The notes under the pieces are model-generated. The model was not told where the DNA came from. It did not search any database and was given only the letters and a program-made list of their open reading frames with translations. From contig DODZ01000020.1 in the NCBI GenBank assembly GCA_003524145.1, positions 18,094-82,093 of the forward strand: a stretch of 64,000 nt of DNA, given 5' to 3'. The position numbers and the translations under genes were made by a program. Position 1 is the stretch's first letter, and the number at the start of each line of letters is the position of its first letter. The stretch is from Candidatus Apopatosoma intestinale. Its GTDB lineage: Bacteria > Bacillota > Clostridia > Oscillospirales > CAG-272. Of this stretch, positions 35,311 through 44,410 are shown piece after piece.

Positions 35311-36438
35311 ATGAGAGATTATTATGAAATTCTCGGAGTTGCGAAGACTGCGAGCGATGACGAAATAAAAAAGGCGTACCGTGCGCTTGCAAAGAAATAT
35401 CATCCCGATATGAACCCGGGAGACAAGGACGCGGAGGCAAAATTCAAGGAGATAAATCAGGCATATGCCGTGCTTTCCGATGCGGACAAGCGGGCAAAGT
35501 ATGACCAGTTCGGCGCGGAAGCGGCAGAAGGCAACTACAGCGGCGGAGAGGGCTTCGGCGGCTTCGAGGGCTTCGATATCTCCGATATATTCTCGGATAT
35601 GTTCGGCGGCTTCGGCGGCGGTTCGAGAAGGACGAGAACAGGTCCGGAGCGCGGAGACGACCTGCTTTCGAGAGTATATATTTCCTTTGAAGAAGCGGCT
35701 TTCGGCTGCAAAAAGGATATAAAATATCAGCGCGTTGAGCGCTGCACAGAGTGCGGCGGAACAGGCGCGGCAAAGGGAACAACACCCAAGGTCTGCTCCA
35801 AATGCGGCGGAACGGGTCAGATAAAGACACAGCAGAAAACACCCTTCGGCGTTTTCCAGACCTCTCATGTCTGCGATGCCTGCGGCGGCAAGGGGACTGT
35901 AGTCACCGACCCCTGCAAGGCATGCAAGGGAGCGGGGCTCAAGACCGTTTCCAAGACATTGGAGGTTTCCATCCCCGCCGGTATAGACAACGGGCAGAAG
36001 ATAGCCCTGCGCGGCATGGGCAACTGCGGACGTAACAACGGACCTACGGGTGACCTTTATATATCCGTTCAGGTAAGACCGCATCCGATATTTGAGCGTG
36101 ACGGCTTCAATATCTACTGCGAGATACCGATAACATTTCCCGAGGCGGCACTCGGCGCAGAGCTTCGCGTGCCTACACTTGAGGGTGAGACGACGTATAC
36201 GATACCCGAGGGAACACAGACAGGCAAATCCTTTACCATCAAAGGCAAAGGCATACCATACAGCAACGGAAAGGGCAGAGGCGACCTTATATTCAAGGTT
36301 ACGGTGGAAGTGCCGAAGGGCATGAACGAGGAGCAGAAAGAAGCCCTGCGTAAATTTGCCACTGCCTGCGGAAACGGAAACTACACAAAGAAAGAGAGCT
36401 TTTTCTCTAAAATATTCGGGAAGGACAGCAAAAAGTGA
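35311..36438 (+). CDS. dnaJ: chaperone protein DnaJ (Hsp40)
   Basis: A 375-residue co-chaperone. J domain with HPD in [12 protein letters not shown] near residue 33, a Gly/Phe-rich stretch ([15 protein letters not shown]), a zinc region with four Cys repeats ([32 protein letters not shown]) and two C-terminal beta domains. It stimulates DnaK ATP hydrolysis and delivers substrates. The AGAGGT ribosome binding site lies just after a long stem. Its stop overlaps the prmA start. Confidence 0.97.
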   Translation: MRDYYEILGVAKTASDDEIKKAYRALAKKYHPDMNPGDKDAEAKFKEINQAYAVLSDADKRAKYDQFGAEAAEGNYSGGEGFGGFEGFDISDIFSDMFGGFGGGSRRTRTGPERGDDLLSRVYISFEEAAFGCKKDIKYQRVERCTECGGTGAAKGTTPKVCSKCGGTGQIKTQQKTPFGVFQTSHVCDACGGKGTVVTDPCKACKGAGLKTVSKTLEVSIPAGIDNGQKIALRGMGNCGRNNGPTGDLYISVQVRPHPIFERDGFNIYCEIPITFPEAALGAELRVPTLEGETTYTIPEGTQTGKSFTIKGKGIPYSNGKGRGDLIFKVTVEVPKGMNEEQKEALRKFATACGNGNYTKKESFFSKIFGKDSKK

Positions 36439-37346
36439 TTTGGACGCAGATTAAAGTAAAATGCAACGTCACCGACCTTGAGACGGTGAGCGCCGTAATG
36501 TCGATGCTCGACAATTTCATAATGACGGAGGACTATCGCGATATCGATACGGAGCTGAAGAGCGTATACGGAGACCTGATAGACGAGAGCATACTGAAAG
36601 CCGATAAGACAAAAGGCTCATGCAGTGTATTTGTGCCGGAGGAAAAGAACGCCGCCGAGTATATCTCGTATATAAACGAGCGCCTGCCGATGCTCGGCAT
36701 AGCTTATGAGACGGAGATAATAAACACCGCCGACGAGGAATGGTCAACGGCTTGGAAAAAGTATTATAAGCCTACCCCGATAGGCGAAAAAATAGTCATA
36801 GTTCCGAGTTGGGAGCATTATGATAAAAAGGACGGGGAGATAATAATAGATATGGACCCCGGCATGGCTTTCGGCACGGGCACTCATGAGACGACGCGTC
36901 TCTGCGCCTCGCTTCTCGAAAAGTATATCAAGTCGGGCGATAAGATGCTCGATGTAGGCAGCGGCAGCGGCATACTTGCCATCTGCGGAGCGAAGCTCGG
37001 TGCTTCCTCCTGCTTTGCCTGCGATATAGACCCCGTGGCTGTCCGCACGGAAAAGGAAAATTTCGAGCGTAATAATTGCGGCAATGTGACCTGTGCGGTT
37101 TCAGATCTGCTTGCGGGCGTCCCCGATGAAAAATACGATATCGTGACGGCAAATATCGTTGCCGACATCATAATCCGTCTCGCTCCCGATGTCGGCAGAT
37201 ATATGAAGAACGGCGCACATATCATCGTCTCCGGCATAATCAGCGAGCGCGAGCACGAGGTAGACCGCGCGATGACCGAAAACGGCTTTACAAAGGTCGA
37301 GGTGCTCTATGACGGCGGCTGGTGCGCCGAGGTTTTCCGCAAATAA
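36435..37346 (+). CDS. prmA: ribosomal protein L11 methyltransferase
   Basis: A 303-residue SAM-dependent methyltransferase of ribosomal protein L11. The N-terminal domain starts [10 protein letters not shown]; the catalytic domain has [30 protein letters not shown] (SAM motif I) and [17 protein letters not shown]. The start is GTG 36435, overlapping the dnaJ TGA by three bases, so it is translated with the heat-shock operon. The dnaJ-prmA-rsmE order is common in Bacillota. Confidence 0.95.
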   Translation: MIWTQIKVKCNVTDLETVSAVMSMLDNFIMTEDYRDIDTELKSVYGDLIDESILKADKTKGSCSVFVPEEKNAAEYISYINERLPMLGIAYETEIINTADEEWSTAWKKYYKPTPIGEKIVIVPSWEHYDKKDGEIIIDMDPGMAFGTGTHETTRLCASLLEKYIKSGDKMLDVGSGSGILAICGAKLGASSCFACDIDPVAVRTEKENFERNNCGNVTCAVSDLLAGVPDEKYDIVTANIVADIIIRLAPDVGRYMKNGAHIIVSGIISEREHEVDRAMTENGFTKVEVLYDGGWCAEVFRK

Positions 37347-37371
37347 CGCGCAATTTTGCCATGCTTATGCG

Positions 37372-37407
37372 ATATTTATAAAAATAATAGGTGTTTTTTA
37401 TAAATAT
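37372..37407 (+). repeat. AT-only inverted repeat after prmA
   Basis: ATATTTATAAAAA (37372-37384) and TTTTTATAAATAT (37395-37407) form a perfect 13-bp stem. It is too AT-rich to be a strong terminator but may mark the 3' end of the dnaJ-prmA message. Confidence 0.65.
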
Positions 37408-37431
37408 TGAGGAAAAATTTTCATAAATACT

Positions 37432-37460
37432 TTGACAAACGGCTTATTTTGTTGTATAAT
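37432..37460 (+). promoter_or_regulatory. consensus sigma-A promoter of rsmE
   Basis: TTGACA (37432-37437), 17-bp spacer, TATAAT (37455-37460): a full match to the consensus. The transcript would start near 37467 and have a leader of about 135 bases before the rsmE GTG. Confidence 0.85.
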
Positions 37461-37485
37461 ACAGAAAGGACTGCAAAATAAGCCG
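37440..37485 (+). repeat. 12-bp perfect inverted repeat flanking the rsmE promoter -10
   Basis: CGGCTTATTTTG (37440-37451) lies in the -35/-10 spacer and CAAAATAAGCCG (37474-37485) in the first transcribed bases; 22 bp separate them. The placement suggests an operator for a dimeric regulator. The right arm can also pair further downstream (AGCCGC with GCGGCT at 37521-37526). Confidence 0.85.
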
Positions 37486-37552
37486 CGATTTATTCCGTTC
37501 ATTGCCTTTTATCCGGGCATGCGGCTTTTATGCGAAGGTTTTTATCTTCGCA
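37481..37552 (+). promoter_or_regulatory. structured 5' leader of rsmE
   Basis: AGCCGC (37481-37486) can pair with GCGGCT (37521-37526) around a smaller GCC/GGC stem; TGCGAAG (37531-37537) pairs perfectly with CTTCGCA (37546-37552). No known riboswitch pattern is recognised. It lies between the promoter and the GGAGGG site of rsmE. Confidence 0.5.
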
Positions 37553-37601
37553 TATTTTGCGTAAAAAAGCAAACGCTCCGATATGAGAGGAGGGAAATAC
37601 C

Positions 37602-38342
37602 GTGCCGAGATTTTTTGTGCCGCCGAGCCAGATTTACGATGATGAGATAGTCATTCTCGGCGATGACGCACGGCATATCATTTCGTCGCTCCGTATGCGT
37701 GAGGGCGAGGAGATAACCGTCTGCGATATGAACAGGCGCGATTATTTCTGCCGGATATCCACAGCCTTTGACGGGCTTGTCCGTGCGACAGTACTGGGCG
37801 AGGCACCGTCGAAAACGGAATTTCCCATGAAGATAAGGCTTTTTCAATCTGTTCCGAAGGGCGATAAATTTGAATATATAGTCCAGAAATCCGTTGAGAT
37901 GGGCATATGCGAAATAATTCCGGTTTTTTCCGCGAGATGCGTGGTGAAACCCGAGCTTACAAGAGAAGCAAAGAAGCTCGAGCGATATCGGCGCATAGCG
38001 TACGAGGCGGCAAAGCAATGCGGCAGAGGAATAATACCTGCCGTCTGCTCACCGATGAGCTTTGCTACGGCGGTCGGAGCCTGTTGTGCGGACGGGACAG
38101 CGCTCATCTGCTATGAGGGAGAGCATAATTTTTCGCTCCGTCAGGCTTTTGAGGCAAGAAAATCCGACAGGGCAACGCCGATTTCGTTTTTCATAGGACC
38201 CGAGGGCGGCTACTCAGAGGAAGAGATAGAACTGGCGGAGAGCGTAGGCATACGCCCCGTTTCACTCGGAAACAGAATATTACGCTGCGAGACAGCTTCG
38301 GGTTTTGCTCTCGCGTGCGCAGCTTTCGCATTTGAGCTTTAA
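37602..38342 (+). CDS. rsmE: 16S rRNA (uracil(1498)-N(3))-methyltransferase
   Basis: A 246-residue SPOUT methyltransferase. The start PRFFVPPSQI, LGDDARHIISSLRMREGEEITVCD (as HIISSLRMREGE), QSVPKGDKFEYIVQKSVEMGI and the knot motif FFIGPEGGYSEEEIELAES ... SLGNRILRCETA are diagnostic. It methylates U1498 of 16S rRNA. The start is GTG 37602 with GGAGGG 10 bases upstream. It has its own consensus promoter. Confidence 0.95.
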   Translation: MPRFFVPPSQIYDDEIVILGDDARHIISSLRMREGEEITVCDMNRRDYFCRISTAFDGLVRATVLGEAPSKTEFPMKIRLFQSVPKGDKFEYIVQKSVEMGICEIIPVFSARCVVKPELTREAKKLERYRRIAYEAAKQCGRGIIPAVCSPMSFATAVGACCADGTALICYEGEHNFSLRQAFEARKSDRATPISFFIGPEGGYSEEEIELAESVGIRPVSLGNRILRCETASGFALACAAFAFEL

Positions 38343-38403
38343 GCCTTCCGTGCGGCGAACGGAGGCAAAAAAACATTAAAATTTTATCGCCGAGAAATGG
38401 AAA

Positions 38404-39201
38404 ATGGATATGAACACCAAAGAAAACAAGAAGTATAATGCAAAGGCGGAGGAGACTGCCATCTACAGAGTCATTGCGCTTATTTTTGTCGCCATGGCGG
38501 GCTTCGGAGCGCTGACTCTGCTCGACAAATACAAGTCTAAGCTTTTTTCTTACATCATAATAAACGACAAGCCTGCGGTATCCGCTATCACGCTTATCAT
38601 CATAGCTCTCGCTGTGATTGCTGCTCTTTCGGTGGTATACTATATATGCACAAGGAAGAAAGGGAAGGATGAATCAGGCAAGGTTGTCACCTCCTTCGGA
38701 ATTATGAGCTCAGCTGTTTTCGTGCTTGTTTCGTTTGTGCTGATACGCTTCCTTTCAAACGCGATGATAAAGGTTCAGGTGCTTTTCTTTGCGGCTGTCC
38801 TGCTTGCTTTCCTTTATAATATATGCGCAAGAAGCTTCTTTGAGTTTTCGCTTTTCTCCGTTGTTTCCGGCGCCGCTCTCTACTACGCCGGAAGCTCCGC
38901 AAACTACGGTCTTGACAAGGCGCTCGAGATAATATCCAAAATCTATGTTTTCGCCGCTCCCGTGGCTATTATCGTTCTCATGCTCATTTCCGGCAAGAAG
39001 GGCGTGAAGCTCTTCGGTAAGACGACGGAAAAAAGAGAGGACGCAAAGTTCTATAATGTATTCTGGGTCATCATGGCGGTGCTCCTCGCGGCATTTGCGG
39101 CTATATGTATGGCAGTGAATTTCGTGACAGTGTATCTTATAATAGCATTTTTCGTAATATATCTTGCTCTTGGTATATTCTGCACTATTAAAATGATGTG
39201 A
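38404..39201 (+). CDS. multi-pass membrane protein of unknown function
   Basis: A 265-residue protein with about eight hydrophobic helices: two after a polar N-terminus (residues about 20-70), then pairs separated by short basic loops, including an RKKGKDESGK loop after helix two. I do not recognise a family, and no catalytic motif is visible. The ribosome binding site is weak (GAAATGG), and there is an alternative ATG 6 bases later. It lies between rsmE and a PucR-type regulator that has its own promoter. Related proteins could be expected only in close Clostridia. Confidence 0.75.
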   Translation: MDMNTKENKKYNAKAEETAIYRVIALIFVAMAGFGALTLLDKYKSKLFSYIIINDKPAVSAITLIIIALAVIAALSVVYYICTRKKGKDESGKVVTSFGIMSSAVFVLVSFVLIRFLSNAMIKVQVLFFAAVLLAFLYNICARSFFEFSLFSVVSGAALYYAGSSANYGLDKALEIISKIYVFAAPVAIIVLMLISGKKGVKLFGKTTEKREDAKFYNVFWVIMAVLLAAFAAICMAVNFVTVYLIIAFFVIYLALGIFCTIKMM

Positions 39202-39227
39202 ATTTAGATATTTTTACGAAAAAACTA

Positions 39228-39256
39228 TTGAAATTTCACAAATTTTGAGTTAGAAT
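39228..39256 (+). promoter_or_regulatory. promoter of the PucR/CdaR-type regulator
   Basis: TTGAAA (39228-39233), 17-bp spacer, TAGAAT (39251-39256), followed by an AT-rich stretch and the palindrome at 39279-39305. Confidence 0.65.
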
Positions 39257-39278
39257 ATGTATATATGTTAAAAAGTGT

Positions 39279-39305
39279 TGCAAACTGACGAAATTCGTCG
39301 TTGCA
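39279..39305 (+). promoter_or_regulatory. palindrome at the regulator's leader, possible operator
   Basis: TGCAA-ACT-GACGAAATTCGTC-G-TTGCA: a 13-bp palindrome with a single central A plus matching outer arms. It ends inside the AGGAGGAG ribosome binding region of the regulator gene and about 20 bases after the predicted start site, so it could serve autoregulation on DNA or as an RNA hairpin. Confidence 0.55.
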
Positions 39306-39321
39306 GGAGGAGAAGATAAAT

Positions 39322-40407
39322 ATGTCGAGCAGATTGTTTCAGGGCGTTATCCATCAGATGAAGGATGCCATAGGAAGAACGATAGGCGTCATAGATGACA
39401 ATGCGGTCATAGTTGCCTGCAGTGATCTCATGAAGATCGGTGAAACGAGGCAGAATATCAAAGAAGAGATGAGCTATGTCTCCGATGTCGTGACATACGG
39501 CGGTTTTACCTACAGACCTATGTCTCAGGATACAAATTCGGAGTATATCGTATTTATTCAGGGAGAGGATGAGTTGGCATCGCAGATGTCCAGCGTGCTT
39601 GCCGTCGCTCTGAATAATATCAAAAACTACCATGATGATAAATACGACAAGACATCGTTTATAAAGAATGTGCTTCTCGACAATGTTCTCCCGGGAGATA
39701 TGTATATAAGAAGCAAGGAGCTGAACTTTGCCTCGGACGTATGGCGCGTGGTTTTCCTCATCAAGTTCGGCTCTAATACGGAGACCTCGCCTTTTGATAT
39801 AATCCAGAATATGTTTCCGAACTCAAATCAGGATTATGTAATCAGCACAGGCGAGCGCGATATCGTTCTCGTCCGCGAGCTGAAGCCGGATACCGAGCTT
39901 GCCGAGCTGGAAAAGACGGCGACGGAGATAGTCGATACTCTGGCATCGGAGTTTTATGCCAAGATTTCCATCGGCATAGGCAGCCCTGCGGAGAATATCA
40001 AGGATATCTCGCGCTCCTACAGAGAGGCACAGGCGGCGCTTGAGGTCGGTCACATCTTCGATTCCGACAAGAGAATAGTAAGCTATGAGAATCTCGGCAT
40101 AGGCAGACTTATCTATCAGCTTCCCGTGACACTCTGCGAAATATTCTTAAACGAAGTTTTCCAGAAGGGTTCAATAGACGCTCTTGACCGCGAGACTCTC
40201 TCGACTATTCAGAGCTTTTTTGAGAACAATCTCAATGTTTCCGAGACATCGAGAAAGATGTTTGTACACAGAAACACGCTTGTCTACAGACTCGACAAGA
40301 TAAAGAAGATAACAGGTCTCGACCTGCGCGAATTTGAAAACGCGATCACCTTCAAGGTGGCTTTGATGGTCAGAAGCTACCTGAATTCGAAAAACAACAG
40401 ATATTGA
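39322..40407 (+). CDS. PucR/CdaR-family transcriptional regulator
   Basis: A 361-residue regulator. The C-terminal 60 residues hold the PucR-type helix-turn-helix: IQSFFENNLNVSETSRKMFVHRNTLVYRLDKI. A middle domain resembling the degenerate GGDEF-like region of CdaR (VVFLIKFGSN ... KISIGIGSPAENIKDISRSYREAQAALEVG) precedes it, and the N-terminal 130 residues look like a sensory domain. AGGAGGAG fixes ATG 39322; a TTG at 39301 is less likely. Family members control purine, sugar-acid or amino-acid use; the effector is unknown here. Confidence 0.85.
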   Translation: MSSRLFQGVIHQMKDAIGRTIGVIDDNAVIVACSDLMKIGETRQNIKEEMSYVSDVVTYGGFTYRPMSQDTNSEYIVFIQGEDELASQMSSVLAVALNNIKNYHDDKYDKTSFIKNVLLDNVLPGDMYIRSKELNFASDVWRVVFLIKFGSNTETSPFDIIQNMFPNSNQDYVISTGERDIVLVRELKPDTELAELEKTATEIVDTLASEFYAKISIGIGSPAENIKDISRSYREAQAALEVGHIFDSDKRIVSYENLGIGRLIYQLPVTLCEIFLNEVFQKGSIDALDRETLSTIQSFFENNLNVSETSRKMFVHRNTLVYRLDKIKKITGLDLREFENAITFKVALMVRSYLNSKNNRY

Positions 40408-40416
40408 TACAGACTC

Positions 40417-40451
40417 CGGAGCGAACCGTTTGAATATCGGGTCGCTCTTTT
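40417..40451 (+). terminator. intrinsic terminator after the regulator
   Basis: GAGCGA-A-CC pairs with GG-G-TCGCTC over an 11-base loop, followed by TTTTG. A second perfect hairpin, CGGCGG-ATTTTC-CCGCCG (40462-40479), follows closely, before the S41 peptidase gene. Confidence 0.7.
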
Positions 40452-40517
40452 GCGGAATAATCGGCGGATTTTCCCGCCGCCTATTCTCTGAATATGATTT
40501 TTATACGGAGATTTTTT

Positions 40518-41867
40518 ATGGAAAACAATATTGAAAACACCAATAATCGCGAAAACATCGATGGCATGGAGCAGGTGACTCCCTCAGACAATACGGCTTC
40601 TCACGAAAATACGGCAGGGGCACCCGCATATGCGGATGTGAAGATCAATGCGAGAAATCCGAAGAAGATTTCTCTTGTACTTTCGATATTTCTCATTGTG
40701 CTTGCAGTGCTGATAACCTTTCAGACGACATATATCATCGCGAGTGTCAATTACAGCGCAAAGCTGAACGAAGAGCGCGGAGAGCTGGCAAAATACAAAG
40801 ATCTTTTCGATATGATAGATATTTTCAAGAAAAATTATATCTATGATGTTGACAGCGACGCGATAAACGACGCGCTCCTTCATGCATATGCCTATTACTC
40901 GGGCGACGACTATGCGGTTTATTACAACGCGGAGGAATGGGCTGATTTTTCTGCCAAAATGAGCGGAAACTCTGTCGGTATAGGCGTTTATATAACGCAG
41001 ACAGACGACGGCATAGAGGTGGTTTATGTAATGCAGTCGAGTCCCGCGATGGAAGCGGGAATGAAAAAGGGCGATGTGATAGTAGCCGTCGACGGCAAGC
41101 GTATCGCCGATATCGGCTACAATGAGGCGGTCAGCCTTGTCGCCGGCACTGCGGGAACAAAGGTGACGCTTGCGATAAGACGCGACGGTGCCGAGCAGGA
41201 CATTTCAGTTACACGAAATAACTATGAGGCGCAGACGGTAATCTCGTATATGTACGAGCGCGAGGGCAAAAAGATAGGCTATATCAATATAACAAACTTT
41301 TATTCGGTTACGCCGAAGCAATTTGAAGAGGCTGTAAAAGCGGCGTTGGACAGCGGCTGTGAGAGCCTGATATTCGATGTCCGCGGAAATCCCGGCGGCG
41401 AGCTTTCCGCAGTATGCTCGATGCTCGATTATCTGCTTCCGGAGGGACCGATAGTCCGTATCTTCGGCAAAAAGGACGATAAGCTTGTTCTCGAGCAGAC
41501 ATACAAATCCGGCGCGAGCGAGATAGATGTACCGATGGTGATTCTCGCAAACGAAAACTCGGCTTCGGCGGCGGAGCTTTTCACCTCGGCACTGCGCGAC
41601 TACGGTAAGGTGACAATAGTCGGAGCGAATACCTTCGGCAAGGGCTGCGGTCAGAGCGGCTTCGGCGTGGGAAGCGGTGTTCTTATGCTCACATCGTTCC
41701 TCTATGCACCGCCTTTCTCTGAAAATTATGACGGTGAGGGAATAGCGCCGGATATCGCAGTAGAAATTGCAGAAGAATACAAAAACAGAAATCTGATGAC
41801 TCTCACCGAGGATGAAGACGCACAGCTGAAAACGGCTCTCGATGAGGCTTACTCAAAAATCAAATAA
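40518..41867 (+). CDS. ctpA: S41-family carboxyl-terminal processing peptidase
   Basis: A 449-residue serine protease with one N-terminal membrane helix (residues about 55-75) after a 50-residue Asn/Glu/Thr-rich cytosolic tail. A PDZ domain (MQSSPAMEAGMKKGDVIVAVDG) is followed by the catalytic domain: NENSASAAELF with Ser350 and NTFGKG with Lys375, the same 25-residue spacing as the Ser/Lys dyad of E. coli Tsp. It cleaves extracytoplasmic proteins at their C-termini. I use ATG 40518, with CGGAG upstream; ATG 40494 lacks a good site. Confidence 0.92.
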   Translation: MENNIENTNNRENIDGMEQVTPSDNTASHENTAGAPAYADVKINARNPKKISLVLSIFLIVLAVLITFQTTYIIASVNYSAKLNEERGELAKYKDLFDMIDIFKKNYIYDVDSDAINDALLHAYAYYSGDDYAVYYNAEEWADFSAKMSGNSVGIGVYITQTDDGIEVVYVMQSSPAMEAGMKKGDVIVAVDGKRIADIGYNEAVSLVAGTAGTKVTLAIRRDGAEQDISVTRNNYEAQTVISYMYEREGKKIGYINITNFYSVTPKQFEEAVKAALDSGCESLIFDVRGNPGGELSAVCSMLDYLLPEGPIVRIFGKKDDKLVLEQTYKSGASEIDVPMVILANENSASAAELFTSALRDYGKVTIVGANTFGKGCGQSGFGVGSGVLMLTSFLYAPPFSENYDGEGIAPDIAVEIAEEYKNRNLMTLTEDEDAQLKTALDEAYSKIK

Positions 41868-41918
41868 AACGTAATAAATAAACTATTTAAATAATTATCA
41901 AAAGGGAGATATTCTGAA

Positions 41919-42395
41919 ATGGCAAAACAAATCGTAATGACGGAAAGCGGACTTGAAAAGCTCAAGGAAGAGCTTGACTTTCTGAAAAGCGTAAAGCGCA
42001 AAGAGGCGGCTGAGAATGTAGGCATAGCACGCTCCTTCGGCGACCTTTCCGAAAACAGTGAATATGACGAGGCTAAAAATGAGCAGGCTAAGGTCGAGGC
42101 GCAGATAGCCGAGCTTGAGGAAACTATCAAACATGTCACTGTTATTTCCGACAGTGAGATACAGACGGATTCCGTAAGACCCGGCGTCACAGTCGGCGTG
42201 CTCGATATGGAATTTGATGAAGAGGACGAATTTATGATAGTAAATTCTCATGAGGTTGATCCTGTGGCGAGAAAAATATCCGATCAGTCTCCGATAGGCA
42301 AGGCTCTCATCGGCGCAAAGGTCGGCGATGTGGTGACAGTGGAGGTTCCCGACGGCACGGCACAATTCAAGATACTGAAGATAACAAGAAACTAA
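41919..42395 (+). CDS. greA: transcription elongation factor GreA
   Basis: A 158-residue factor that stimulates RNA cleavage in backtracked RNA polymerase. N-terminal coiled coil with ESGLEKLKEELDFL and the acidic tip GDLSENSEYDEAKNEQ, then the FKBP-like C-terminal domain ending SPIGKALIGAKVGDVVTVEVPDG. AAAGGGAG precedes the ATG. It is followed after 26 bp by lysS, a gene order frequent in Bacillota and Clostridia. Confidence 0.96.
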   Translation: MAKQIVMTESGLEKLKEELDFLKSVKRKEAAENVGIARSFGDLSENSEYDEAKNEQAKVEAQIAELEETIKHVTVISDSEIQTDSVRPGVTVGVLDMEFDEEDEFMIVNSHEVDPVARKISDQSPIGKALIGAKVGDVVTVEVPDGTAQFKILKITRN

Positions 42396-42421
42396 ACTGA
42401 AAATATCGAGGAGAAACCGAA

Positions 42422-44377
42422 ATGGCAGAATTTGAAAATCAGAACAATGCGGCAGAAGAGCTGACCGAGGAAAAGGTAAACGAAATCCTTCAGATAAGAC
42501 GCGACAAGCTCGCCGCGCTCAGAGCAGACGGAAAAGACCCCTTTACCGTAGTGAAATACGATATAAACGCACACGCGCTCGATATTAAAAACGACTTTGC
42601 CGGCTACGAGGGCAAAAGTGTTTCCATAGCGGGCAGAATGATGAGCCGCCGCATAATGGGCAAGGCTTCATTTATGGATCTGCGCGACGGCACGGACAGG
42701 ATACAGGTTTATGTAAAGCGCGACGATGTCGGCGAAGAGGAATATGCCGCCTTCAAAAAGTGCGATATCGGCGATATTTTCGGTGTTGATGGCGTTGTAT
42801 TCCGCACACAGATGGGTGAAATATCCGTCCATGCAACAAAGATAATGCTTCTTTCCAAGTCTCTGCTCCCTCTTCCCGAGAAGTACCACGGACTCAAGGA
42901 TACAGACCTTCGCTATCGTCAGAGATACGTTGACCTTATAGTAAATCCCGAGGTTCGCGAAACCTTTGCAAAGCGTTCGGCTATAATCCGCGAGATACGC
43001 AGATTTCTCGATGACAAGGGCTTCTGCGAGGTTGAAACTCCCGTGCTTCATAATATCGCGGGCGGTGCTTCCGCACGTCCTTTCATCACGCATCACAATG
43101 CGCTCGATATTCCCATGTATATGAGAATAGCTCTTGAGCTTCATCTGAAGCGCCTTATCGTCGGCGGCTTTGAGAAGGTTTATGAGATAGGCAGAGTTTT
43201 TCGCAATGAGGGCATGGATACGAGACACAATCCCGAGTTTACCCTGCTCGAGCTTTATCAGGCATATACCGACTTTGAGGGAATAATGAACCTGACAGAG
43301 GAGCTTATCCGTACTGTGGCAAAGAATGTCCTCGGTACGGAAAAGATAAGCTATGCCGGCATAGATATCGATCTCGAAAAGCCCTTTGCGAGAATGAAGA
43401 TGGTTGATGCCGTGAAGCTTTATTCGGGCGTTGATTTTGATAAGATTACCACTCTCGAGGAGGCAAGAGCCGCCGCAAAGGAGCATCATATCGAATATGA
43501 GGAGCGCCACAAGATAGGCGATATAATAAACCTCTTCTTCGACGAATATGTTGAGGAAAAGCTTATTCAGCCTACATTTATCACACATTATCCTGTTGAA
43601 ATTTCTCCTCTTGCAAAGAAGGACCCCGCGGATACAAGATATACACAGCGCTTCGAACTTTTCATAGTCGGCAGAGAGCACGGAAACGCTTTCTCCGAGC
43701 TTAATGACCCGATAGACCAGCGCGAGCGCTTTGAAGCGCAGGCGCTGCTCAAAGCGCAGGGCGACGAGGAGGCTTGCGATATAGACGACGACTATATCTG
43801 CGCACTCGAATACGGGCTTCCTCCCACGGGCGGTCTCGGCATAGGAATAGACAGACTCGTAATGCTTCTTACGGGAGAAGAAAATATTCGCGATGTTATC
43901 CTTTTCCCGACGATGAAGCCGCTTACGGACGGCAAAAAGAAGAACGACGAAGCAAAGGATGATGAGCCGAAGGCAGAGGAAAAATCCGAGCCCGAGGTCA
44001 TTGATTTCTCAAAGGTTGAGATAGAGCCGCTTTTCAGGGATTATGTCGATTTTGAAACATTTGCAAAGTCGGATTTCAGAGCGGTCAAGGTGCTTGCCTG
44101 CGAGGCTGTTCCGAAGTCGAAGAAGCTCCTGAAATTTACTCTCGATGACGGCACCGGCGAAAACAGAACGATACTCAGCGGTATTCATCCCTTCTATGAG
44201 CCGGAGGAGCTTATCGGCAAAACCTGCATCGCCATTACAAATCTTCCTCCCAGAGCGATGATGGGCATAGAATCCTGCGGAATGCTTATAAGTGCGGTTC
44301 ATCACGAGGAGGGCGAAGAGAAGCTCCATCTCCTGATGGTTGACAATCATATTCCCGCAGGCGCAAAGCTTTATTGA
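42422..44377 (+). CDS. lysS: lysyl-tRNA synthetase (class II) fused to a tRNA-binding domain
   Basis: Residues 1 to about 500 are a complete class II LysRS: OB-fold anticodon domain ([21 protein letters not shown]), motif 2 [23 protein letters not shown], and motif 3 [15 protein letters not shown] near residue 470. A charged linker ([16 protein letters not shown]) then leads to a second OB fold, residues about 545-651, matching the Trbp111/MetRS C-terminal tRNA-binding domain ([45 protein letters not shown]). Standard LysRS is about 500 residues, so the 651-residue length is due to the fusion. GAGGAG precedes the ATG. Confidence 0.95.
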   Translation: MAEFENQNNAAEELTEEKVNEILQIRRDKLAALRADGKDPFTVVKYDINAHALDIKNDFAGYEGKSVSIAGRMMSRRIMGKASFMDLRDGTDRIQVYVKRDDVGEEEYAAFKKCDIGDIFGVDGVVFRTQMGEISVHATKIMLLSKSLLPLPEKYHGLKDTDLRYRQRYVDLIVNPEVRETFAKRSAIIREIRRFLDDKGFCEVETPVLHNIAGGASARPFITHHNALDIPMYMRIALELHLKRLIVGGFEKVYEIGRVFRNEGMDTRHNPEFTLLELYQAYTDFEGIMNLTEELIRTVAKNVLGTEKISYAGIDIDLEKPFARMKMVDAVKLYSGVDFDKITTLEEARAAAKEHHIEYEERHKIGDIINLFFDEYVEEKLIQPTFITHYPVEISPLAKKDPADTRYTQRFELFIVGREHGNAFSELNDPIDQRERFEAQALLKAQGDEEACDIDDDYICALEYGLPPTGGLGIGIDRLVMLLTGEENIRDVILFPTMKPLTDGKKKNDEAKDDEPKAEEKSEPEVIDFSKVEIEPLFRDYVDFETFAKSDFRAVKVLACEAVPKSKKLLKFTLDDGTGENRTILSGIHPFYEPEELIGKTCIAITNLPPRAMMGIESCGMLISAVHHEEGEEKLHLLMVDNHIPAGAKLY

Positions 44378-44410
44378 AAGAAAAATACCGATTTATGAAA
44401 GGAGCAGGCT

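Noticed and set aside
38345..38374. Hairpin GCCTTCCGT/ACGGAGGC after rsmE as a terminator
   Set aside because: It is followed by a run of A, not T, on the coding strand, and there is no - strand gene to terminate.
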